A stretch of DNA of 64,000 nt, from assembly GCA_947846985.1 (NCBI GenBank), contig CANTUZ010000002.1:54950885-55014884 (forward strand), in the 5' to 3' direction. The translations under genes and the position numbers were made by a program. Below the pieces are notes generated by a model. It saw nothing but the letters and a program-made list of their open reading frames with translations, searched no databases and was not told the DNA's origin. The DNA comes from Fratercula arctica. Lineage: Eukaryota > Chordata > Aves > Charadriiformes > Alcidae. This document shows, in pieces, positions 29,931-41,545 of the stretch (position 1 is its first letter; each line of letters opens with the position of its first letter).

Positions 29931-32900
29931 GGAAGGGAAGAGAGTCTATTTTCAGAGGATTAGAAATAAAATCTATACAAGAGCAAATTGCCCAGAGCTG
30001 ACCATCCCAAATATGAATATTTGTATGAATACTTTTGCATAACACGTTCTTGTTCTGGCACAATATTACACCCCTTTGGCTCCTTTCTGCTTCAGGTTTG
30101 GAATACTTAGCAGTGATAAAAATTTGGGTCATTTCTGCCTACAAACTAGATTTTACATGCGCACATCACTAACAGTATGTGAGCCCCCTCATCATTGCTA
30201 TGGACAGATGAGGCTGTGCAAGCTTTGGCGTTTTACACACATACACCACTTCTTTAGTACAAAGTGGATATATTTTCTCCAAGGCAAATAAAACCATTTC
30301 AACTTCTGCCTATGACTTCACAGGAGATTTGAAGAATCAAGCAAACTCATTAAGGCAATTAAATGATCTTTAAAAAGTGAATCAGCTCAGCCCTGGTTTC
30401 CTGGATTTTAAGGGAGGGAGGCAACAACAGAATTCTCTAATCTAATCATGACTTGAAAGTAAATAAAATGAGAGAAACTGAAATAGTTGCTGACTCTCAC
30501 AGGAAGAAACATAGGAACAGCAGCAGATAAGTACCGTGTCACTTCAGGGACAGAAAAATTATGTTTCTCTGCTTCTACATAATTGTCTCTACCTGGACAG
30601 ATTTCCAATTGTGTCATCCATGCCAAGGGGAGCATTACTAGATTAATTACTGTCATCTACAAGGTAGTCAGTGACCGTAGCACCTAAACATATTCAGCAT
30701 GGAGTATGACATTTAAATCAGGGAGGGAAGAACATGTAAGACTTTGAGGGCTGCAAGTCTCTTCAGATATCTTGGAAATACAACAGAGTACAAGCTTTTA
30801 TACCACCCTTCCCCCATATATCATACCCTCACATTCTTCCTAATGAACAATCTTTTAAATATACATACCCCTGTAACAGGTGTAACCAGGGACTAACTTG
30901 TTGCAACTGTTTTTATCTAGGAAAAACAAATCTGTGGATATTGTGCATCTAATGGTCCAAAAAGCTTGTAAGGTTCCTGAAGTTTGTGGTATCAAGGCAC
31001 TTTAGAATGAAGGTGCTCTGGCATTTTCATCTGAATTTTAAAAATTCAGCCTACAATATCTAGTAATTCTCCCGCTCTGCCAGTTCAAGCTCCTACAGGT
31101 TTCTGAAGACAAGGGAAGAAATGGCTCCAAATAAGACCAATCGCCAGCTGAGGTGATGTACCTCATTGCCATGCACCTGGTTGCCCTCAGGGATTCCTCC
31201 AGAGGAAAACTCCCAAGTCAGGCTGCAGCCTGGGCTCAGTGGCCTTGTGAGCTAAGCCCCACACGTGATCATGAGTGCAAGAACAGTGGTCCAGGAAGCT
31301 CCTCAAGCTCAATTTAAATTTTAACACAGCCATAAATTAGAAACATCATTTGCTTTAATCAAAATAATTTCCAGAGTGCAAGTGTGCAGGTAGGGGTGAG
31401 TAATGCTGGTGTGAAACACGCAGTGTGGGAGATAGAGAATCCCCCAAAACACTTCACTAACGCTAGCCAATGCCTTGTGCGCTGCATTTTTCATTTTATA
31501 TGAATTTTTCTTCCTAGTCTTTGCAACTGTTTTTTATGGTTTCCCAAGAAAGAAGAGGGCCCAAGTCAATGCTTTGAATCACAAAGGCTCGTTTCAGGAC
31601 TTATATAAAAGGGTAGCAGTGATACCAACAGAGTTGCATCTGTTTTTACTAGTTCTAAATCTGACAAACAATCTTAAGTTCAAAAGCCATTTCCCCATTC
31701 TTCATATAGACATAAAGACATTTATATTCTGGAACCAGTTTCCTTTCCTTTTTTCCATGGCCATTAATACTTTTTTTTTTCTTTTTTTGCTTCATAGCTG
31801 CCAAGTCTTGCACAGCTCCATGTGTGAATTTATGCAAATTTCAGAATGCGCTAATTCACATATTTGCAAATTGGCAAGTGATTGGCAAAGATGTAAATGA
31901 GCTCATTCAGTCATTTTCCCTTAAACTTCAGTTTCAGATCAGTACATCCTTCTCTAAGTTATGGCAATAAGGGGAAGTTAATGCAACGGCCCCAAACCTT
32001 GCAAGTCTAATAGGGGTTTGGGCTAGTGTACCCGTGTGCCTGGCCGAGTACGGGAAGGATGTTAGAAAACATCTAATGCACTTAGGAGATCTCCAGATGT
32101 GGTAGGAACGCATCGGGGAGTACCCAGCATAGCTGCAGGAGTATCAGCAGTAAATGGGTGCGGATGTGGTCATGTTTAGTATGTCCAGGCCAGGGGTGGG
32201 AGCTGAGACGTTTGATGGTGTAAAGCAATGCTGGCTGTGAGGGGAGCTACAGAGCTGGTTCCACTGCAGGGGACAGCAGTTTGGAGCATAGCCTCTTGGA
32301 TGAAGGAGACGTGGTCTGACAGAAAAAGGTTGTGGGATCAGCAGGTATGGTGAATAAAGTCATCTCTTGACTCTTCTGGTAGAGCCTAAGATTTTGCTGT
32401 AAAACGGGCAAGGAGGATGTGGAGCTGGAATGGAGATATCCCAGCCCCCAGGCTCCCACTGGCTGGGTTTGCTCTTCCCCCCCACAGGCTATGCAGCCCC
32501 GTGGGAAACCATCACAAGAGCTCCTGGTGGCAGCTCCTGCCGCACCTGCAAACCGCTGCTTGCAGCGAGGGTATGACATGCCAGATGCAGGGTGGTAGGC
32601 AGCCCTCTTGTTTTTTCCTTCTCACCGAGAGCAGCTTGCTGCTTTTGCATGAAGGGCCACAGCTCAGGGAGAAAATAAATATTACTCTCCGGTTTTCCCA
32701 TTGCTCACAGCCCAGGAAGGTTGGGTACAGGGTATGTCCTGCTGAGCTACGTTACACCAGCACGTCCAAGGTTTAGGGCAATCTCTGATCTGCTTCCTTT
32801 ATTTAACTGAGCCAGAACATCTTAAAAGCCCTATCACACTATCTGCAATATCATACTTTATGAGCTAAGGAGTTCACAATGTCTGCTGTTTCCAGCCAGC

Positions 32901-33864
32901 CCCAGTTGTGCTGCTTCTCCTCAAAAGCAAGATATTTGTAGTAAGCTGTATCACTTCTAAAAATGACAGATACCTTGTTCAGTGCCTGTAGTTTTGGGTG
33001 ACAAAATTAGCAGAGTAGCTTCAAAATGTTAAACAAACCAGGGCTGAGAAACTCAGGTAAACCAAAAGGGGAAAAAAAAAAAAAAAAAGAAACCAAAAAG
33101 AAGGGCAAGAGAAAACACACAATTCATCTTCAAGTTATCTAGGGCAGCTTGCCTTAGAATTAGCTTAATTAGCTTCATTACCTTGTTTCATATGGAAATA
33201 TTGTAGGAACAGTATTCTTTCTGTGGCACTCAGGTAGTTAAATCCACACAATTTGCTTTTTGAAGCTTGGATTCTGCTGACTTTATTTCAAGCAATCAAA
33301 AGTATCTAATTTGCATTCACATTCACATTAGTGGTCCATATGTTAGCCCTGTTTAAAAGCTATATGCTGCATTCATTATGAAATACTTGGCTTCCTAGCT
33401 TTATCCTTTTACTTTGAAATTATTGTGATAATATTGCAACTCTTCTATTTAGGCTGTTCTCAAATACAAGGGGTTTTGTGTGATTTGATTCTTTTTCAAA
33501 GTCTTCCAAGGGTAGGTCTTTTTAATTTTTGTTTACAGTGTTATGGGAACTTGCAAATTGGCGAAATAACTCACTACCGTCATTTAATATGACAGTGTAT
33601 TATTCTTCATACCTAAAGCTTCATTAAAATATCAGGATTTCAATCTGCCTCTGCATAAGATTTCAGACCACACACAGCGTCATGAAGTACATGCCCTTCA
33701 GAGTTCATCATGCTACTCACTGAACTGAGTCAGCCTCTCAAAATTATAAAATGTGGTTATGTTACATTATCGTTCTTCAAGTTTCTTTTTCCTTGTGGCG
33801 CACAGAGTCAGGCATTTCCTTCTTGCAGAGTCAAGTGAAACAAGAAATAAATTGACAGAATTAA

Positions 33865-33990
33865 AAAACCTGAGTCACTGTCAGATGAAATGTCCTGTCC
33901 ATGGTCACATAAAAGGACTGTGACAGAGACAAGAATTAAATCAAGGTCTTCCAGGATGTCCTTCGCCTGGGACAGAAGACCACCTACTAT
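33865..33990 (+). repeat. MIR-like ancient SINE relic, 3' half
   Basis: CCATGGTCACATAAAAGGACTGTGACAGAGACAAGAATTAAATCAAGGTCTTCCAGGATGTCC resembles the MIR portion CCAAGGTCACACAGGAAGTCTGTGACAGAGACAGGAATTGAACCCAGGTCTTCTGACTCC. Only the 3' half is evident. Confidence 0.6.
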
Positions 33991-34390
33991 GTACTATCAG
34001 GTCATTACTTTGTCAGTACTTGCTGTAATGCATGCATTAAAGCCATCGCCAAAGTATTACTTCCAGAACTTAATGTACATCACAGTTTATTATTATTCAC
34101 CTGCTTGTACATCTAATGTTCATAGTTGGGGAAAAGAATCATATTTCATCCCATAGAAAACACTGAGAAATCATTCACCCTTGGAGACTGATTCTCATAG
34201 CCCTGAAAACTTGAAAGACAAACTCCTTTCCCACCTCCATGTTCACTGCAGCTTCTGATACTTGGAAAATCCTTTCCCACTTCAGTCTTTGCAAGCTTTC
34301 TAGACATCCTAGAAGGTGACGAATGCTGAAATGAACATCACAAAAGGATATCTGCTGAGTATGAGACAAATGCCTTGAGGTAAACACCTC

Positions 34391-34413
34391 AAAAAAAAAA
34401 AAAAAAAAAAAAA
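34391..34413 (+). repeat. A23 tract
   Basis: Uninterrupted A residues following ACACCTC. It accounts for the F-run in an open frame on the opposite strand. Confidence 0.95.
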
Positions 34414-34867
34414 TCAGAAAAACTCCATTAAGAATCCAGTGATCAGAAAAAAACAAAATATCCTTTATTGGTCTTAAATTTTTACATGAAATCCGCTTAA
34501 GCAAGTGTTTCCTGGATAGGTGGAAGAGAAATGGAAGGTTTATTAGACAAATTGTTTCTAAGGTGTGGAGTTTGAAATTATTATGTTTGTTGTTTGGAGA
34601 CATCTCAACCTGACTCAATTAACAAACGTAGGCGGTACCCCTGAGAACAAATTGTCATTAAGGGTCAAAGAGTTCATTCACAATTAATTCTCAAGTGCAG
34701 AAGCTATGTCTTTTGTAATAAGGGTTGTGTATGGAAGGAGCATGAACAGAAGCCATTGGGTTATGATAGCATCCAACATGAAATAAGAAATTCATAGAAT
34801 AAGATCCCAATCCCATCTGGTTATTAAGAAATCTAAGAAGGGGCCCCGAGTATCCTATTCTGATCAA

Positions 34868-34966
34868 GAGTAGAATGGAGGGGAGGGAAGGAGAGAGAAG
34901 GAGGGAAGGAGAGGAGAGGGGAGGAGGGGAGGGGGGGAGGGGAGGGGAGAGGAGGGAAGGGGAGCA
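34868..34966 (+). repeat. Homopurine GGGA/GGAGA tract
   Basis: Apart from a single T near its left end, about 95 bases are exclusively A and G on the plus strand, built from variants of GGGAGG, GGAAGG and GAGAGG. Long homopurine-homopyrimidine DNA of this kind can adopt triplex (H-DNA) or G-quadruplex structures and is length-polymorphic. Confidence 0.9.
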
Positions 34967-37900
34967 TGGCAAGGCCAGTATTAGCTCTTATAATTGGAAA
35001 AACATCCAACTCACCCAGGTCAGCATCGTGTCCCTGGCAGAGAAGATTCAGTCATGAAATGGAAGATATCAAAGCAGGAAACTTATGGTACATTAAGAAA
35101 TACAAAATCACTACAGAGCATTTCTGATCACTGTGGGCATGTCTCTGGCACACAACTATTTGAACTAAATAGAAAACACTGCCTTTTATTGGTAGACTAC
35201 TACTTTGCATTATTTTAAAAAAATGGAGCTCTTTACAGCACCTGAGTAGTGTAATAACACATGGTAAATTGCAGCTTGCTTTCTAGAGGACTCTGAGCGA
35301 GGTAAGAACAAATAATGATCCACAAATCAGAAGTGAGTTTTTCAACAATTCTTTCTGTCGTATTAGTTTAAGCACATCATGCCAAGCTTTATGTAGAGTC
35401 AAAAAAGCTAGGAAAACCTCAATGTGCATAATAAATAGATTGACATTTTCTTAAGTCCAAGAGAATTCAGATCAGCACTTAGCATTGCTAGACATTATGT
35501 TGAACCTTCCCCTCCCCCCAAAAGTCCAACAGTTTATGGAGTATAGGCAGAAAGCCAAAACTTTAGTGTTAAAATCAAACAAGCTTCTTGAGTCAGAGAT
35601 TATTAACCCTGAAGTAGTTACAAAAGAGCGATATGCCAGGAAATGCAAGCATAACCATACACTGATGTGTCAAAAAGTTACCCTTGTCTGCACTCCATTT
35701 CTGCCTATACAACCTCCTTGGGTTACAGCTATGCTATCCATACCACCTGTGATCACTCTTGAGAGTCAGTCCCTTCAGAGGAGCAAGAGATGTTTCAATA
35801 ACACGAATGAAACGGCACAGATACACCACGTCCAAGATGCTTCCCACTGCGCTGACTCACTGGAAGAAGTACAGCTCTGAACATCGTGAAATAATTTATC
35901 CATAAAAGAGTGGGGCCACATCCTCAGTTGTGGTAAGTCACAGAGAGCAATGACTGTAGCTGCAATAGGTCTCCTGAAGATAGCAGAGCAACACTGACTC
36001 AGCCCAGCTGCAGTTCTGGGTCAATTGGTCCAGTTTTCTAGACAGGTGTAAGTGAAACCTGGTAACAAAATCAATAGGGCTGAATCTTTGCTACAGTTGG
36101 GATCATGCTTTTCTCTTAGCATGTGCTTGCAACTCCCATATGAAATTAAAAAGGAAACCTTAATGTCTGGGGGGAAAAAACCCAGAAAGTCGAAAGCTTC
36201 TTCTCTCCACCCTACACACTCATTGGCTCTGTGCAGTTGTCTTAGCCAGAGGCAATGTCAATGTACGGGGAAAAGAAATGAATATTTAGGTTAAGGGAAC
36301 CAGTCACACACACTAAGAAAATTTTTTTTTCAGAGACAGGTGTACTGGGGGAAAAAAGGATAAGCATATGAAAATCAGTATGTAAATTAATCTTCACTAA
36401 CAATGAAGCTACTCCTGGATCCAAACTTCCAGTGTTTCATTTGTGTGGCAACTGGAACATCCCAGTTACGTACATCAAACCAGCTGAGGTCATAAAATAC
36501 TGACAATAATTTTCAATGAAATCCATATTTAGCCTTCCATGAGCCTTGAAAAAATTCATGTAATCATGTAATTCTCTATGCACTTGTGAGTACACACTGC
36601 TTTACTCCCCTTAAGTGCAAATACTAATGATTTTTTTTTTCCCCTCTGTGGTACTTCTAGTTTAGAAGAAATCAAAAAGAACAGGTTACTGGCTAAAATG
36701 CTATTAGCATGAAAGTAAGGTGAATACTCCAGGTTTGGACTGTCTCAAAGAAATTCCCATCTTGGTGTCTACATTTTTCTTGCCATTTTAAGCCACTAAA
36801 CTGGGATCACAGTTGTTAGGAGCTGACTGTATGTTGGGAAAGCACTTTGGATAGTACAGAGTTTTCTGTGGTTGACTGAGTATCCTCATGACCTCAACAA
36901 ATTTTTTATCATGTAACTTCCGCATCACGTATGCTATCCTCTGCTGCCTTGAGATACATTTCATCAGAGGAACACAAATACCTGCATCTGCCTTGGGAAT
37001 AATGTAAAGGGTACCCATAAAGTGGGACCCTCTCCATTCACAGTCCTTAAGCTAGGATTTTGGTACTTTCTCCCACACCTCCCTCAGCGAATTTCAGTAG
37101 ATAACAGCAAGTCCCTCATTATGTTCTCTTATCTTATGAATCAGGCTGCATGGTTCTCTGCTGCTCAACGAACACATCAGATGGATGACTTTGTTGTTGC
37201 CAGTTGGCAGGTAATAAATATGCAGGTTAGGAGTGTTAATGATTTAAAAGGTCCAGTCCTGCTCCTGTTGCTAGCAACCTCTTCCCAATGAAACAGAGCT
37301 CAAACTGACTGTGAAAAGCTAGATTGTGTGGCAGCTTCTGCCATTTTATACTAGAAATTTCCTGTAGCTTTATACTGCACTGGAGTCCCAAATGTTCTCC
37401 TCCCTGTTCCTTTTTCTAACCAGTGTGGAGAGCGTGCAGCGTGCTACTGCTCTCATTGAAAAGTCTGTAGCCATAAAGACATAGACAAATCTGGCCCATA
37501 GGTTTTAAATGCTGACTGAACAGTATGGGAGAATTAGTTCCACATTTTAATGGTTCCTTTTGCTATAGAGCAATGAGACTTTAAAGAAAAAACCCCAAGT
37601 AATGGCATATATATGTACGTATCACCACATGATGTCAGAATTTACCCGCAGTACCTCTTTGATTCAGGACTGAACCACATTCCAGCAGGGTACTCAGCAG
37701 CATCAGAGTGCAGGGAGCTTGTATAGAAACCAACCTGAGAGTCCCATAAACTCTGAGGACTAATGGTCCAGCATAACTCTTTCATGCAAGCACAGAGCAC
37801 ACCACGTATGGGACTGCAGTTAAAAGTCTGTTTCCAGGAATGGCTGCGTGCTGTGGTGTGCATACCCGTTTTCCACTGCAAGTGTGCAACTTGTACAGGC

Positions 37901-38401
37901 TTTATTATAGGTAGGGCTCATTTTCCTTATTACCTGGGATGATTTTTCTGTTTCTGTTGTCAACTTTTAAATCAGCTTAAGCCACCAAGTCAAACCATCA
38001 CTGTTACAAAGCTATACTGGGGAACCAGTGATCCTGTAAGCCACTATCACAGCAATTAGTAGGAGAGCAAACTTATCTAACTGGTGACTACCTAGGTCAA
38101 ATGAAGCCAGGAAATTTCAAACAGCCTCTGATCTACATCAACTCTAGGACTAAGGAAGTTCAAATGTAGCTTCAATTCAGCTTCACATCTTCATCTTTCT
38201 TGATCTTGAACTGTTAAGACAAAGTGCAGAGTCTGGTTTCTCATGTCAGCAGAGGACTAATGTCAAAGTGTAGAATAGATTCTCCATAGTAGTGGGTACA
38301 TTGGATGATTGGATTGATTCTTTGATTTTCTGCCTGGCCTGCAATTGTGTCAAATGGAAAACGTCCATTAGGAGCCATCCACTAGCTGCAATGTGCCCTA
38401 G

Positions 38402-39015
38402 TGCTGTGGTTTAACCCCAGCTGGCAATTAAGCCCCAAGCAGCTGCTTGCTCACTCCCCCTCCCGGCAGGACCGGGGGGAAGAGAACTGGAAGGGTAAAA
38501 GTGAGAAAACTTGTGAGCTGAGATAAGAACAGTTTAATAATTGAAATTTATAATAATGTAATGTAATATAATATAATATAGATAGTAAGAAATTGTAATG
38601 AAAAGGAAAATTACAAAGAGAGAGAAATAAACCCCAAGAAAGACAAGTGATGCGAATGAAAATCACTGCTCACCATCAACTGACGGATGCCCAGCCAGCC
38701 CCTGAGCAGTGGCCCCTCTGCCATCCTTCCTCCTAGTTTTATTGCTGAGCACGACGTCATATGGTATGGAATATCCCTTTGGTCAGTTGGGGTCAGCTGT
38801 CCTGGCTGTGTCTCCTCCCACCTTTTTGTGCACCCCAGGCCCACTTGCTGGTGGAGTTGTGAGGAGCAGAAAAGGCTTTGGCTCTGTGGAAGTACTGCTC
38901 AGCAATAACTAAAACGTCTCTTTATTATCAACACTGTTTTCAGCACAAATCCAAAACATAGCCCCGTACTAGCTATTATGAAGAAAATTAACTCTGTCCA
39001 GCCAAAACCAGCACC
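38402..39015 (-). mobile_element. Solo LTR of an avian endogenous retrovirus, with target-site duplication
   Basis: Seen: the block opens TGCTGTGGTTTAACCCCAGC and closes GCCAAAACCAGCAC on the plus strand. CCTAG (CCCTAG if a 6-base duplication) occurs directly on both sides, at 38397-38401 and 39016-39020. The inferred transcription direction is minus: a CRE-like TGACGTC at 38753-38760 precedes an AATAAAAC TATA-like box near 38740, and ATTAAA at 38538-38533 serves as poly(A) signal. Known: this LTR type is common in neoavian genomes; the sequence around ATATGGTATGGAATATCCC and the final 100 bases is very close to copies I remember. A 5-base duplication would suit an ERVL-type integrase and 6 bases an ERVK-type; the boundary base is mutated, so I cannot choose. 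No internal retroviral sequence remains, so recombination between two LTRs probably removed it. An AT-rich stretch at 38540-38590 departs from the copies I know. Confidence 0.85.
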
Positions 39016-39285
39016 CCTAGGTTCATCTACAGCACCTTCCCTGGGGGAGTTCGTAGGTGAGCTCTGAAGGAATCCCATGGCCAGGGCCACTCTCCAAGCA
39101 ACTGGGACTAGATGGTTCATATGGGACATGAGAGGTGTAAAACGGTTTGGTGGATGTAAACTCTGAACTCTTTAACTTTTGCAGATCCTTACTTGATCTT
39201 TTAACTGTGTACATAGATTTGCATCCTTTAGGTACTTACAGTATAAATCAATTCATTCTGTCATCACATCAACTTGTATAGTATC

Positions 39286-39303
39286 TGTATATTATAATAT
39301 ACA
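39286..39303. repeat. Perfect 18-base palindrome
   Basis: TGTATATTATAATATACA equals its own reverse complement and sits in AT-rich DNA 271 bases beyond the solo LTR. It may be chance in AT-rich sequence. Confidence 0.9.
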
Positions 39304-40073
39304 ATCCTCAGCTCACATTCAAATAAATAAACATTGACTTAATATAAATTGTTCTCTTACCATATCAGAACATTGTGTAATTAAATCATCTCACTGGTAG
39401 TGTGTACAGATGGCTTAATTTTCTGTAATACCCACTAAAGCTCAATTGACTTAAAGGGGACTACTAATCTATTTAAAGTTAAACCCACAATGGATAAATT
39501 TGTAGATCAAAAAGGATTTGTCTCTCTAGTAGACCATCGTTTTCTTAAATGTTTGGGGAGAATAAAAGAATTTGCCATTTAGAAATACTAGTCACTTAAA
39601 AAAAAAAAAAAGAAAGAAAGAAAACCCCAACCCTGTGGCCATTAACAAAGTAATAAGGCTAACAGATGACCTTTCTCCCTCTCAATAATCTTTCACTGTG
39701 AAACATTTCTGTCAGACTGGAACCCAGCACTGAGGGCAAAAGGCAAAGCTTAGTCTTCTTTCAGACCCTGCTGCGTACTTCTACAGTTTCATATCACAAC
39801 AGAAGAAAAAAAGAAAAGAAAAAAAATATGTAACCAACTGAAGTGAAATACAAGCCAACACATTGCATGAAGGTTTACAGATTTTTTGTAAGATAAAATT
39901 TAACATCTCCAGAACCTGTGCACCGAGTTTGTTTTCTATTTTTATTGTGTTGCAGCTTTAAAAATTTGCCAATTAAGTCAAATTAAGCTGTTGTGCAGTC
40001 AGCTTCTATAATTACTAGCAATAGTTTATGGTGGGTTCAAGCAAATAAAGGGTGTTTGGTTTTTTGTTTTGTC

Positions 40074-40090
40074 TTTTTTTTTTTTTTTTT
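40074..40090 (+). repeat. T17 tract
   Basis: Seventeen T residues preceded by TTTGGTTTTTTGTTTTGTC. This could be the reversed poly(A) tail of an old insertion on the minus strand, but no body is recognisable. Confidence 0.9.
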
Positions 40091-40732
40091 CCAGAGTAGT
40101 AGTTTCTTTTTGTAGAAACAATTATCATGGTAGTGCTTCCCAGAAAAGAAAAGCATAGCCTGCAGCCATCCTATATTTCATTTTCAGTCCAGCAGTTTTA
40201 GAGAGGCTTTTTGCTTTTCTAGCGAATGTACAATTAGAGGAAAACAATCCAAGGTGACGAATGAAATGTGGGGCATCATAAAGCAGGCAGAGAGGCAAGC
40301 AAGGAAGAATGGAGAGGGAGCTGTGCTGGTCTGGATGGCTCCATCCTCTCATGCTCAGACTTGCGGTGGTGGTGAGTATTTGTTATATCACACAGTGCCA
40401 GGACTCATATAGCCCCAGACACTGTAACAACATTATTGCCCCACCTGAAATAATTGCAGTGCAAGTCCATGAATGACAGACTTGTCACGGCGGACAAGCC
40501 AGAGACACATGTATAGCATTTTATACATCCAGAATGTGCTCGTCCTATGCATGCTGTTTGCAACTCCAGTCCCTCCTTCTTTAAAAGAATATGGTGGAAC
40601 TGAAAAGGTAAAGGGAACTGCGGCAAGGATGGTCAAAAGAAGGACACGGCTTTTGTATGACACACTTTTTTGTAAGATGAATGACTAAATAGACTAGGAT
40701 TCTTCCACCTTGGCATGGGATGATTGTGTAGG

Positions 40733-41050
40733 TATCTAAAGAAATTTATAAAACTATGAGTGCCGCTGTGATACAGGAAATGATCTTCTGCTGTGTCTTC
40801 TGGTGTAAGGAGCAGGACATACGAAATACAATTAGCAATGGCTGGTTCCCAATTAACTGGGAAGAAATACTTCTTCACACAGGATGGGGTTAGGCTGCAG
40901 ATCTCTGTGTCAAGGAGTGTTGGAGATTCTGAGAGTATGCATGAGTTCAAAAAGGGACTGAAAAAAAAATTCAGCGAAGTAAAAAGAACAAACCACCACG
41001 TTAGGCTCAGCAATCTGTACTACTTTGATGGAGCTGACACAGGGGAATAA
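40733..41050 (+). mobile_element. Ancient CR1/L3-like LINE 3' relic
   Basis: The segment with GGGAAGAAATACTTCTTCACACAGGATGGGGTTAGGCTGCAGATCTCTGTGTCAAGGAGTGTTGGAGATTCTGAGAG followed by ATGAGTTCAAAAAGGGACTG follows the plus-strand layout of old CR1/L3 3' regions (AAACACTTCT-CACAGAG--GTTAGGCTGTGGAACT, then GG-TTCAAAAAGGGATTAGA). Similarity is diffuse, so it is an old copy and the boundaries are estimates. Confidence 0.5.
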
Positions 41051-41299
41051 CTGCTCTAGCCTTCTCTTCACAGCCCTGGCATCTCCAGTCTTACGTCCAG
41101 ACTGCCTTTTCCTCCAGCACCGGACACCCTTGTCTACTATGTCAAGGTGTAACAGTTACTACATTAGGAAGAAAACTCTGCGAGTCTCAATGTTGTACAA
41201 CAGAGCAGAGAGTAGTACAAAACTGTATTTTATGTAAGGCGCAGGTCAAATGCAAACACTCCGATAGCAAGGCATTAGTAACACGTAACACCTAGCCCA

Positions 41300-41545
41300 A
41301 CACAAGTTCATAGCGCTTTACAAACCTTCACAGAGTCTCCCAACACCTTCTGTGTTGGCAGTAAGATATTATTATACAGGCCAGCACCAGAGAAAACTCT
41401 GACATCCGCAAGCAGAGAGATTAGCCTTCTTTTACAGAAGGAGAAAGCAGAATACACAGATGTTAAGTACCTAGCCCAAAGTGATCTATCAGCATAGCCA
41501 AGACAGCAACCATCCCAGCTACCTCCCAGTCCTATGCTTAAACCT
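41300..41545 (+). repeat. MIR/L2-like ancient repeat relic
   Basis: CATAGCGCTTTACAAACCTTCACAGAG, TAAGATATTATTATACAGG, TTTTACAGAAGGAGAAAGCAGAATACACAGATGTTAAGTACCTAGCCCAAAGTGAT matches the plus-strand MIR/L2 order AGCGCTTTACA, ATTATTAT, TTTTACAGATGGGGAAACTGAGGCACAGAGATTAAGTGACTTGCCCAAGGTCA. The middle seems partly duplicated or expanded compared with a standard MIR. Confidence 0.55.

Larger units (their letters stand above)
17641..38401. other. Intergenic or intronic DNA, mostly single copy
   Basis: No supported gene. It contains MIR-like relics (19465-19640, 29795-29930, 33865-33990), several poly(A) tracts, three short perfect inverted repeats (23443-23465, 24476-24496, 25117-25148), a homopurine tract (34868-34966) and an AT-rich stretch with repeated ATTAGCTT words near 33.15 kb. 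The many frames of 60-150 codons show no domain or consistent splice context. Two of the longest (31475-31900 and 34175-34618) run through homopolymers that translate as F-runs. Confidence 0.5.

Noticed and set aside
34175..34618. 147-codon minus-strand frame with a phenylalanine run
   Set aside because: The run is the A23 tract read in reverse; the rest has no domain.
38899..39129. 76-codon minus-strand frame
   Set aside because: Lies across the edge of the solo LTR; it is non-coding LTR sequence plus flank.
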